From the NCBI GenBank assembly GCA_002469865.1, contig DKOD01000083.1, positions 13,041-24,413 of the forward strand: a stretch of DNA of 11,373 nt, written 5' to 3'. The stretch is from Alphaproteobacteria bacterium UBA7371 (GTDB lineage Bacteria > Pseudomonadota > Alphaproteobacteria > UBA8317). Positions within the stretch are counted from its first letter, which is position 1. Each line of letters opens with the position of its first letter. Shown piece after piece: positions 1 to 6,329 of this stretch. The notes beneath the pieces were generated by a model. It was not told where the DNA came from, made no database searches, and saw only the letters and a program-made list of their open reading frames with translations. The translations under genes were made by a program, and so were the position numbers.

Positions 1-888
1 GGTTGGATGTATCTTTTTGTTTTTGGAATTCTTGTGTTTCTGATGATGGCCTTACGCCAGGAAGCAAGAGCCCCCTTTTATGCCGTGTTGTTAATGCTGC
101 TCATCAGCCAATTCAGCAAAAGCACAAGATTAGACTTCAAATCATTTGGCAATGTTCTGGTGGGTATCGGCGAGGGTCTATGCGAGCTTACCGCCGTGCT
201 GCTTGGGGTTGGGCTTATTGTTGGCGCTTTTTCCGTGACTGGTCTTGCAGGGACATTGGTGAATGACATTGTGTTCTTGGCTGGGGATTCGGTGCTGGCA
301 CTTTTGCTCATGGGCGCCCTAACCTCTTTCATTTTCGGCATGGGGATGACGGTGACTGCCTGCTATATTTTTCTTGCAATTGTTCTGGCTCCTGCATTGG
401 AACAAGCGGGCCTAAACCCTCTGGCAGTGCATTTGTTTATTTTATACTGGGGCATGGTGAGTTTCATCACACCACCGGTTGCTTTGGGGGCATTTGCAGC
501 AGCAACATTGGTTGGAGCAAAACCCATGGCCACGGCGTTAGAATCCATGCGTTTGGGTGGAACAATTTATGTGGTGCCATTTTTCTTCGTTCTGAACCCA
601 GCATTGGTTGCCGAAGCGCCAGGGTGGGAAGTTCTTATGGTGTTTGCCACCGCCATCATCGGTGTTGGCTTCATATCCATGGGGTTGCAAGGTCATTTGT
701 CCATCTTTGGCCGGCTGCCATCGACCAAAATCTCGGCATTACTGCGCCTTATTCTGATGCTTGCAGGTCTGTTTTTTGCCATGCCAGCCAATGAGTTTGT
801 GGGGCTGGATCACCTTGGGCTTTCGGCCATCGGGCTTAGCATGGCGATACCGGTTTTTGTCATCTCACGTTGGTATGGGAAACATTGA
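1..888 (+). CDS. TRAP transporter fused permease (DctQM fusion, TAXI type), 5'-partial
   Basis: The reading frame is open from base 1 (Gly-Trp before the first visible Met at 7), so this is the C-terminal 295 residues of a larger inner-membrane protein; fused TRAP permeases are usually 600-850 residues. The visible part is very hydrophobic, with about seven or eight membrane segments. It contains the DctM-type signature FGMGMTVTACYIFLAIVLAP followed by YWGMVSFITPPVALGAF, in which the paired prolines are characteristic of the TRAP large permease. The family couples Na+ gradients to uptake of organic anions with a periplasmic TAXI-type binding protein, which would be expected upstream of the window. 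A C-terminal extension with three or four further helices fits the fused subfamily and not plain DctM. The gene converges on the MaoC gene with a 14-base gap and no visible terminator. The family call is firm; the substrate is unknown. Confidence 0.9.
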   Translation, partial: GWMYLFVFGILVFLMMALRQEARAPFYAVLLMLLISQFSKSTRLDFKSFGNVLVGIGEGLCELTAVLLGVGLIVGAFSVTGLAGTLVNDIVFLAGDSVLALLLMGALTSFIFGMGMTVTACYIFLAIVLAPALEQAGLNPLAVHLFILYWGMVSFITPPVALGAFAAATLVGAKPMATALESMRLGGTIYVVPFFFVLNPALVAEAPGWEVLMVFATAIIGVGFISMGLQGHLSIFGRLPSTKISALLRLILMLAGLFFAMPANEFVGLDHLGLSAIGLSMAIPVFVISRWYGKH

Positions 889-902
889 ACAATTCTTCAC
901 AC

Positions 903-1370
903 TTAAAAATACCTCTTCGTGACCCAACGAGCCGCCAATGCAGGCTTCGTTTGACCACGAATTTCTATGTTTACATCCCAATAGAGGGTCAATTCCTCAT
1001 CGGATTTCTGGACAAGATCTTCAGGCAAAAAGACCCCCCGGATGAACGCACCAGCACCCACGGGCGACAAAAATCTAACCCGATCAAAGCCATAATTCAC
1101 CGACAAGCGTGTTCCTGGAATTTGTGGAACACAATCCCCCCCCATGGCTGCCAACATCGACAAGGTCAAAAAGCCATGAGCGATGGTGCCGCCAAAAGAT
1201 GTTTCGCGTTGCGCCCTCTCGGGGTCAATGTGAATAAACTGCCAATCCTCAGTTGCCTCGGCAAAAGCATTGATCCGATCTTGGCTCATCTCATACCACG
1301 AAGATTGTGCAAAAACCGAACCCTTGGCACGCATAAATTCCTCAATCCATTTTGTTTTTTCGTCCAACAT
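903..1370 (-). CDS. MaoC-family (NodN-like) dehydratase/hydratase
   Basis: A 155-residue single hot-dog-fold protein of the MaoC dehydratase family, NodN-like branch. Members hydrate or dehydrate enoyl-CoA/3-hydroxyacyl-CoA type substrates in the cytoplasm. Residues 42-47 (DWQFIH, then IDPERA) match the catalytic hydratase motif D-x-N/Q-P/W-x-H with Asp42 and His47 in place. FGGTIAHGFLTLSML (59-73) is the conserved hot-dog helix of NodN-like members. The start is taken at 1370 (ATG, with a weak GGACGG purine stretch upstream). An in-frame ATG at 1406 would add 12 residues and overlap the start codon of the opposite gene, and a longer open frame to 1682 lies entirely over the SDR gene and lacks homology-like sequence. 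A run of eight G on the coding strand spans Met76-Asp79. It lies head-to-head with an SDR gene, which suggests a shared acyl-chain pathway. The physiological substrate is unknown. Confidence 0.88.
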   Translation of the reverse strand: MLDEKTKWIEEFMRAKGSVFAQSSWYEMSQDRINAFAEATEDWQFIHIDPERAQRETSFGGTIAHGFLTLSMLAAMGGDCVPQIPGTRLSVNYGFDRVRFLSPVGAGAFIRGVFLPEDLVQKSDEELTLYWDVNIEIRGQTKPALAARWVTKRYF

Positions 1371-1404
1371 AACATCCGTCCATTCATTTTTTGGGAATGC
1401 AAGC

Positions 1405-2175
1405 ATGAGTCCATTATTTGATCTAAGCAACCAAGTGGCCGTCATCACAGGATCAACCAAAGGTATCGGTTTGGCCGCCGCCGAACATATGGCCCGGTGT
1501 GGCGCACATGTTGTGATTTCAAGTCGAAAAGAAGATTCTTGCCAAAAAGTTGCAGAAACACTTCGTGCCCAAGGCTTAAAGGCCACCCCCATCGCCGCCA
1601 ATATTTCCAAGGATGAAGAAATTGACAAGCTTTTGGATGAAACCAGAAGGCAGGTTGGTCCAGTCAATATTCTGGTGTGCAATGCGGCGGTAAATCCTTA
1701 TTTTGGACCTTTTCTAGACACCCCAGATGATGCCTTTGAAAAAACCATTGGCGTGAATATCAAATCAAACATGCGTTTGATAAAAGCAGCCATGCCCGAC
1801 TTTGTTTCACAAGGCGCGGGGTCTGTGGTTGTCGTGTCGTCTATTGCAGCATTTAAGGGTTCAAAAAATCTTGGCATTTATGCGGTTACCAAAGCTGCAG
1901 ACACACAAATTATTCGTAACATTGCGGTTGCTTATGGTGACAAGAATATTCGTGTGAATGGTGTGGCGCCAGCGGTGGTGCGCACGGACTTTGCAAAAGC
2001 ATTATGGGAAGATGATACGCGTGCCCAAACAGTTGCAGATTCCTACGCCCTGAAACGTCTGGGAACACCCGATGACATAGCCGGGGCCATCGTGTTTCTA
2101 TCAAGCAATGCCTCATCTTGGATGACGGGCCAAACACTCATCATAGATGGAGGTTGGTCGATCAACGAGCGTTAG
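1405..2175 (+). CDS. SDR-family NAD(P)-dependent oxidoreductase
   Basis: A 256-residue classical short-chain dehydrogenase/reductase, the usual length for the family. The N-terminal Rossmann motif is TGSTKGIG (15-22). NAA (93-95) stabilises the central sheet. The catalytic set is Asn118, Ser146, Tyr159 and Lys163 (Y-x-x-x-K). Arg41 at the end of the second strand (SSRK) suggests NADP(H) preference. The C-terminal end TGQTLIIDGGWS is typical of the 3-oxoacyl-ACP reductase/2-deoxygluconate dehydrogenase-like group. ATG at 1405 is chosen because the family N-terminus (LFDLSNQVAVITG) follows it directly and TTTTTTGGGA lies 8 bases upstream as a weak ribosome site. The open frame extends upstream to 1270, but that part is antisense to the MaoC gene. 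It converges on the ThDP-enzyme gene with a 4-base tail overlap. It interconverts an alcohol and a ketone; the substrate cannot be read from sequence. Confidence 0.93.
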   Translation: MSPLFDLSNQVAVITGSTKGIGLAAAEHMARCGAHVVISSRKEDSCQKVAETLRAQGLKATPIAANISKDEEIDKLLDETRRQVGPVNILVCNAAVNPYFGPFLDTPDDAFEKTIGVNIKSNMRLIKAAMPDFVSQGAGSVVVVSSIAAFKGSKNLGIYAVTKAADTQIIRNIAVAYGDKNIRVNGVAPAVVRTDFAKALWEDDTRAQTVADSYALKRLGTPDDIAGAIVFLSSNASSWMTGQTLIIDGGWSINER

Positions 2176-3821
2176 GATTGGCCCCGTAGCCGTTCCATGG
2201 TGGTGAATGCATTGATGGCTTCCAATGATGAATGAACATCCAAAACCGCAGGTCCATCATGTGATAAGAATTGCTGCACAATTCCTGCAACATCATCACC
2301 CATACCTACCTTAAGGCCCAACGCACCAAAGGAGCTTGCCCATGCCACAAAATCAGGATTGGTCAATTTGGTTGCAACGGTGCGGTATGGATGATCACGC
2401 TCTTGATGAAGCCTGATGGTGCCATAGCTTCCGTTATTAGAAATCACCAGCTTCACGGGCATCTGGGCCTGCAGGGCCGTCGCCAATTCGTTGCCGGTCA
2501 TCATGACCCCACCATCACCCGCAAAAGCCATCACCATGCGTCCGGGGTAACGCAAACCAGCAGCCACCGCTGCTGGAACCGCCAAACCCATGGCGCCTCC
2601 AATGGCGCCAATAGCAAGGTTTTTGCCATCAAATGGCCAAATACGATGAACCCAGGAAGAAAAGTTGCCAGCATCCTCGCAGATGATGCAGTCATGGGGT
2701 GCCTGTTTGGCCAATTCCTGCACAACAATTCCAAAATCAAGACCATCGTCAAATTGTCTGGGTTCGAAATTTTTTACCGAGCCGACAAATGCTGCAATCT
2801 CTTCAACCCAAGATATCCGCTCCTCCGGCGCCGCACCAGCCTCAGCAACCAAAGCCTCAGCAAATGCCGCTGGGTCAGCAAGCACGGGCAATGCTGTTTG
2901 GAATACCCGTCCCAATGGCTCGTGATCTGGATAAACATGGATGATGGGCGCATGATTAACCGGTGCGGTCGGCAATTGATATCCCTGGGTTGGTACGTCG
3001 GTAAGTCTGGTGCCCAGGGCAATAATCAAATCATGCCGCTTGAGCAGATCCACATGGGGTGCAGGAATTTTGAAACCAAGGTGACCTGCATATTGAATAA
3101 GACCGTTATCAAAAATTTCCTGGCGACGGTTGGCTAAGGCCACGGGGATCACCTGTGACAAGGCCAATTCCTGAAGCCAATGGCGCCCTTGCTCGGTATC
3201 CATGGCACCGCCAGCAATGATTAATGGCCTTTTTGCTTTGGCCAATAACGATGCCGCCTCTTTGACCTGGGCCATGTCATGGCCTGGGGATGCATGATGC
3301 ATCACCGGCCAAACAAGATCAGCTGCCTCATCCAAAAGAACATCTTCCATGACCGACACAACCACAGGGCCAGGGGTCCCAGACATGGCATCGTGGAAGG
3401 CACGAGCCACCACCTCGGACAAATTGTTGGCATGGGATAATTCAACAACATTTTTGGCAATGCCACCAAACATCATTTCATAATCTATTTCTTGAAAACT
3501 ACCCCGACCACGCTCTTCACGGGCAACCTGACCAATGATGACGACCAGGGGCACGGCATCCTGCTGGGCCAAATGAATGGCAATGGACGCATTGGTGGCT
3601 CCCGGCCCGCGGCTTATGGCCAGAACACCAGGTTTTTTGGTGAGTTTGGCATCGGCCACCGCCATGAAGCCTGCGCCGCCTTCATGGCGGCATGCGACAA
3701 CCTCAATCTCGGTGTCATGAAGAGCATCGAGAAGCGCCAAATAGCTCTCTCCAGGGACACAAAACATCCGTTCAACACCCTGTTTTTCTAATGATTTTGC
3801 CATCAAATCTGCAGCACGCAT
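2172..3821 (-). CDS. Acetolactate synthase-like ThDP-dependent enzyme
   Basis: A 549-residue cytoplasmic enzyme of the thiamine diphosphate superfamily (acetolactate synthase large-subunit-like). Three domains are visible. The N-terminal Pyr domain carries the cofactor-activating Glu47 (CRHEGGAGFMA) and RGPGATN (71-77). A central domain (about 190-330) contains IIAGGAM. The C-terminal PP domain has DAGNFSSW (383-390) and the Mg-ThDP motif GDGG (435-438) ending at SNNGSYGT (461-468). The GSFQEID segment (107-113) is shared with ALS-like enzymes. No regulatory small subunit or other branched-chain synthesis gene is nearby, so a biosynthetic acetolactate synthase is unlikely; relatives with the same architecture include lyases and decarboxylases acting on 2-oxoacids, 2-hydroxyacyl-CoA, or sulfoacetaldehyde. 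An AAGGAG ribosome site lies just before the ATG and overlaps the stop of the upstream gene (11-base gap), so it is the third gene of a minus-strand operon. Family sure, substrate open. Confidence 0.92.
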   Translation of the reverse strand: MRAADLMAKSLEKQGVERMFCVPGESYLALLDALHDTEIEVVACRHEGGAGFMAVADAKLTKKPGVLAISRGPGATNASIAIHLAQQDAVPLVVIIGQVAREERGRGSFQEIDYEMMFGGIAKNVVELSHANNLSEVVARAFHDAMSGTPGPVVVSVMEDVLLDEAADLVWPVMHHASPGHDMAQVKEAASLLAKAKRPLIIAGGAMDTEQGRHWLQELALSQVIPVALANRRQEIFDNGLIQYAGHLGFKIPAPHVDLLKRHDLIIALGTRLTDVPTQGYQLPTAPVNHAPIIHVYPDHEPLGRVFQTALPVLADPAAFAEALVAEAGAAPEERISWVEEIAAFVGSVKNFEPRQFDDGLDFGIVVQELAKQAPHDCIICEDAGNFSSWVHRIWPFDGKNLAIGAIGGAMGLAVPAAVAAGLRYPGRMVMAFAGDGGVMMTGNELATALQAQMPVKLVISNNGSYGTIRLHQERDHPYRTVATKLTNPDFVAWASSFGALGLKVGMGDDVAGIVQQFLSHDGPAVLDVHSSLEAINAFTTMERLRGQS

Positions 3822-3832
3822 ACCCGTTCTCC

Positions 3833-5431
3833 TTAACCCATCATCATGACCTGACCATCTTTACGAGGATCAGATCCACCCACATAACCATCCTGAGAAG
3901 GTAGTGTTGCAATAAGTTGAGCCCCGCCAAAACCACCATTCTGGCTGGCTGCCATGGTTTGAACTTCATGACCCATACGGATCAATTCATCGGCCAACAA
4001 CAAATCAAAACCAGCTTCCAATTCAATTTTTTTGCCCTCGATGTAACGCCAGCGGGGGTAATCGATGGCCGTTTGCACATCCATCCCATCGATCTGGGTG
4101 TTAATCACCATTTGCACATGGCCCTGGGCCTGCATGAATGCGCCCATCACGCCGGTGGCCATCCTGCCACCATCATGACCTGTGACAAAACCAGGTATAA
4201 TGGTGTGGAAGGGTCTTTTGCCCCCTGCCACGCAATTGGGATGCTCTTCATCCATCACAAAATTGGCACCCCTATTTTGTAAATGGATACCAGTACCTGG
4301 AATACAGACACCCGAGCCCATGCCCATGTAATTTGATTGGATGAACGAAACCATCAGGCCATTTTTGTCCGCAGCGCAGAGATAGACAGTGCCGCCCGGG
4401 GGCGGTGCCCCGGCGCCAAAATGGCTTGCTTGATGTGGATTGATAAGGGCCGCACGCTCAGCCAAATATTGATCATCCAACATTTGCTGGTGGCCGATCT
4501 TCATATGGCGTGGGTCTGCGACATGGGTTTGAAGATCAGCAAAAGCAAGCTTCATGGCCTCAATGGTGAGGTGAAGTCGTCGGGCATCACGTGAACCATA
4601 ATGGTCAAAATCGGTATGACGCAAAATACCCAAAGCCATGGACGCGGCAATTCCTTGGCCATTGGGCGGGAGTTCATGCAGTTGCGCCTGGCCAAATTCC
4701 TGAGAAATCACGGGCACCCATTCAGGCTTCATGCCCGCCAAGTCATGCTCATTCATGAGCGCATCATGGTGTTTTGCTGACCGAATAATTTGCTCTGCCA
4801 AATACCCTTCGTAAAAATCCCGACCACCTGAGCGCGCGATGAGCCGGAAACTTTCAGCCATGCCTTGTTGTTGAAATAAGCTGCCGGGCACGGGTGCCTT
4901 GCCTTGGCGCATGAACATTTCTTCAAAACCGGGTTGGCTTCTTAATATTTGTGCATTGCGATGCCAAAGATGGGCAACCACAGGGGTCACATGAAACCCC
5001 CGCTCGGCCTGATCAACCACCTCGTCAAAAAGTTCTTCAAAGGCAAGTTTGCCAAATTCCTTGGATAGGCTTGCCCAACCGGCCACCGCACCCGGGACAG
5101 TCACAGCATGCCAACCACGTTCGGGGATACCGCCAAGTTTGCGATAAAAATCCCGATGAGCGCCTTGCGGTGATGGGCCAGATGAATTGAGGCCGTGGAG
5201 CTGCTTGCCATCATGAATGATGGCAAAGGCGTCAGAGCCCAGCCCACAGCCTGTGGGCTCCACAAGGGTTAGCATGGCGGCAGTTGCAATGGCTGCATCA
5301 ACAGCATTTCCACCACGCTCCATCACGCTGATACCCGCTTTGCTGGCCAAATAATGAGAAGTTGCAACCAAAGCCCGACCGAAAACCGGGGTACGCCTGG
5401 AAAATTGCACAGGATGGGGTGGATAATTCAT
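3833..5431 (-). CDS. Gamma-glutamyltransferase-superfamily Ntn hydrolase (YwrD/HpxW-like)
   Basis: A 532-residue proenzyme of the GGT fold. Family members self-cleave before a Thr that becomes the N-terminal nucleophile; here this is most likely Thr348 in GGTVYLCAAD, giving a large chain (1-347) and a small chain (348-532). Other family features are GGNAVDAAIATA (40-51), the central glycine-rich GSGVCIPGTGIHLQNRGANF (372-391) and the C-terminal NGGFGGAQLI. The Ser-Ser pair that binds the gamma-glutamyl group in true GGT (KRPLSS) is replaced by KRPFHT (405-410), and the acidic residue of the glutamyl pocket is not evident. This pattern resembles YwrD and oxamate amidohydrolase HpxW, so it is probably an amidohydrolase/acylase with a non-glutamyl substrate. 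There is no signal peptide, so it is cytoplasmic, unlike periplasmic GGT. Its ATG overlaps the stop of the CoA-transferase gene (ATGA) without a clear ribosome site, indicating translational coupling. Confidence 0.9.
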   Translation of the reverse strand: MNYPPHPVQFSRRTPVFGRALVATSHYLASKAGISVMERGGNAVDAAIATAAMLTLVEPTGCGLGSDAFAIIHDGKQLHGLNSSGPSPQGAHRDFYRKLGGIPERGWHAVTVPGAVAGWASLSKEFGKLAFEELFDEVVDQAERGFHVTPVVAHLWHRNAQILRSQPGFEEMFMRQGKAPVPGSLFQQQGMAESFRLIARSGGRDFYEGYLAEQIIRSAKHHDALMNEHDLAGMKPEWVPVISQEFGQAQLHELPPNGQGIAASMALGILRHTDFDHYGSRDARRLHLTIEAMKLAFADLQTHVADPRHMKIGHQQMLDDQYLAERAALINPHQASHFGAGAPPPGGTVYLCAADKNGLMVSFIQSNYMGMGSGVCIPGTGIHLQNRGANFVMDEEHPNCVAGGKRPFHTIIPGFVTGHDGGRMATGVMGAFMQAQGHVQMVINTQIDGMDVQTAIDYPRWRYIEGKKIELEAGFDLLLADELIRMGHEVQTMAASQNGGFGGAQLIATLPSQDGYVGGSDPRKDGQVMMMG

Positions 5432-6153
5432 GATGCGTTTCTGAATGTTGGTATCTCCACATGCTTCACCATATCTGGCACCTCCAAAACGTGATCCACG
5501 TAAATTCCAGGCATGTGGATATGGTCAGGATCAAAACTTCCTGCAGGCACCACCTCACGAACCTCCACCACGCAAATTCTTCCACAGGATGCGACATCAG
5601 GGTTAAAATTTCGGGCGGTTTTGCGGAACATGATATTTCCCGCATCATCAGCAAATTCACCACGCACTAGGCTTAAATCCACGGTGATAGACTGCTCCAA
5701 AATGCAATCGCGCCCACCGATATGTCGTGTTTCCTTTCCCTCGGCAACCGCGGTTCCAAAACCTGTTGGCGTGTAAAAAGCTGGAATCCCAGCACCGCCG
5801 GCGCGCATTTTTTCTGCCATGGTGCCCTGTGGCGTGAAATCGCAGGTAAGCTCGCCTGCAAAAAACTTCCGGACAAATTCTGGGTGATTTCCCGGATAGG
5901 ATGCCACCACGTGGGAAATTTGACCTGCTTCAAGGACAAGCCCCAACGCTTTGCCGATGGTCCCTGCATTATTGGAAACAACCGTGAGGTTCTTTACCCC
6001 AGAGGCATGAATAGCATTGAGCAAATATTCTGGCGTACCAACAAGGCCAAAGCCGCCCACGGCAATGCTCATTCCATCGAACAAGTAAGGCGCCAGAGCC
6101 TCTTCAGCGGAGGCTGCCAGCAAAGGTCCCTTTTGATCATTATCTTTTTTCAA
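5428..6153 (-). CDS. CoA-transferase family I, subunit A (3-oxoacid CoA-transferase alpha-like)
   Basis: A 241-residue protein matching the alpha subunit of ScoAB/AtoDA/PcaIJ-type CoA-transferases, which move CoA between acyl-CoA and free acids. Diagnostic parts: GGFGLVGTPEYLL (33-45), VVSNNAG (58-64), GNHPEFVRKFFAGEL (88-102), TPQGTMAEKMRAGGAGIPAF (107-126), and MPGIYVDHV (214-222). The catalytic glutamate of the family is in subunit B, which is normally the next gene; here the next gene is the Ntn hydrolase, so B is missing locally. The start is taken as TTG at 6153 because an in-frame TAA at 6157-6159 blocks anything longer and the next Met (28) would remove conserved N-terminal sequence; a GGTGGGG stretch about 8 bases upstream may serve as ribosome site. 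It is the first gene of the minus-strand operon, facing the TRAP operon. Function as an active transferase depends on a partner elsewhere. Confidence 0.9.
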   Translation of the reverse strand: MKKDNDQKGPLLAASAEEALAPYLFDGMSIAVGGFGLVGTPEYLLNAIHASGVKNLTVVSNNAGTIGKALGLVLEAGQISHVVASYPGNHPEFVRKFFAGELTCDFTPQGTMAEKMRAGGAGIPAFYTPTGFGTAVAEGKETRHIGGRDCILEQSITVDLSLVRGEFADDAGNIMFRKTARNFNPDVASCGRICVVEVREVVPAGSFDPDHIHMPGIYVDHVLEVPDMVKHVEIPTFRNAS

Positions 6154-6186
6154 ACCTTAAATCCCCACCCTATTGTTTTCATGTTC

Positions 6187-6198
6187 TTTTTATAAAAA
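6187..6198. repeat. Perfect 12-bp AT palindrome
   Basis: TTTTTATAAAAA equals its own reverse complement. It sits in the divergent control region and contains the proposed minus-strand -10 box. It could be a low-stability melting region or part of an operator; nothing more is seen. Confidence 0.6.
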
Positions 6199-6217
6199 TG
6201 GCATCTTGGCTGTTGAC
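6189..6217 (-). promoter_or_regulatory. Candidate sigma-70 promoter for the minus-strand operon
   Basis: Read on the minus strand, TCAACA (6216-6211, four of six bases of TTGACA) is followed after 16 bases by TATAAA (6194-6189, five of six of TATAAT). Transcription would start near 6182 and leave a leader of about 30 bases before the TTG start at 6153. The -10 lies inside the 12-base perfect palindrome at 6187-6198. Seen by eye only, not scored. Confidence 0.35.
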
Positions 6218-6242
6218 CTAAGGACCATGAGAAGCAATGTTA
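6213..6242 (+). promoter_or_regulatory. Weak candidate promoter for the TRAP operon
   Basis: TTGACC (6213-6218) is a good -35 box (five of six). At 17-18 bases downstream the best -10 match is weak (AATGTT or ATGTTA, 6236-6242), as expected for an activator-dependent promoter. The -35 overlaps the proposed minus-strand -35, so the two operons may compete for polymerase or share an activator. Confidence 0.25.
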
Positions 6243-6245
6243 CCC

Positions 6246-6272
6246 GTTGTTATCAACTTTAGTATGAACTAA
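6246..6272. promoter_or_regulatory. Two adjacent small inverted repeats, possible operator
   Basis: GTTG-ttat-CAAC (6246-6257) is followed immediately by TTAGT-atga-ACTAA (6259-6272). Both have 4-base centres and lie downstream of the proposed TRAP-operon promoter, where a repressor could block transcription. Short repeats of this size also arise by chance, and no regulator gene is present in the window to link them to. Confidence 0.25.
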
Positions 6273-6295
6273 GGGCATGATGACGTGAATTTGAG

Positions 6296-6324
6296 GCCCT
6301 GGAAAGGGGCAATTTTTTGGGAGG
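6296..6324 (+). promoter_or_regulatory. Hairpin, T6 tract and GGGAGG leader element of dctP
   Basis: GCCC (6296-6299) pairs with GGGC (6307-6310) across a 7-base loop. After two bases comes TTTTTT (6313-6318) and then GGGAGG (6319-6324), the ribosome site for the ATG at 6330. The same order with a different stem sequence precedes the small permease gene at 7430-7457. The U tract may help ribosomal protein S1 binding, or the hairpin plus U tract may act as a weak attenuator. Confidence 0.45.
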
Positions 6325-6329
6325 AAGAC

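Noticed and set aside
870..1421. 183-codon plus-strand frame over the MaoC gene
   Set aside because: Shadow of the MaoC gene: low-complexity mix of Arg, His, Pro and Cys, no recognisable domain, no good ribosome site.
1371..1682. N-terminal extension of the MaoC gene to 1682
   Set aside because: It is the antisense of the SDR 5' region, would make the protein far longer than the single hot-dog family, and the NodN-like domain is complete from 1370.
2271..3137. 288-codon plus-strand frame antisense to the ThDP enzyme
   Set aside because: The minus-strand frame has a full set of ThDP motifs; the antisense product has no family-like pattern.
6277..6288. Tiny upstream frame ATG-ATG-ACG-TGA in the dctP leader
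   Set aside because: Three codons, with AAGGG too close to the ATG to act as a proper ribosome site; expected by chance.
6285..6329. Upstream GTG start for dctP
   Set aside because: It would put 15 residues, including a charged stretch, before a good signal peptide, and would place the GGGAGG ribosome site inside the coding sequence.
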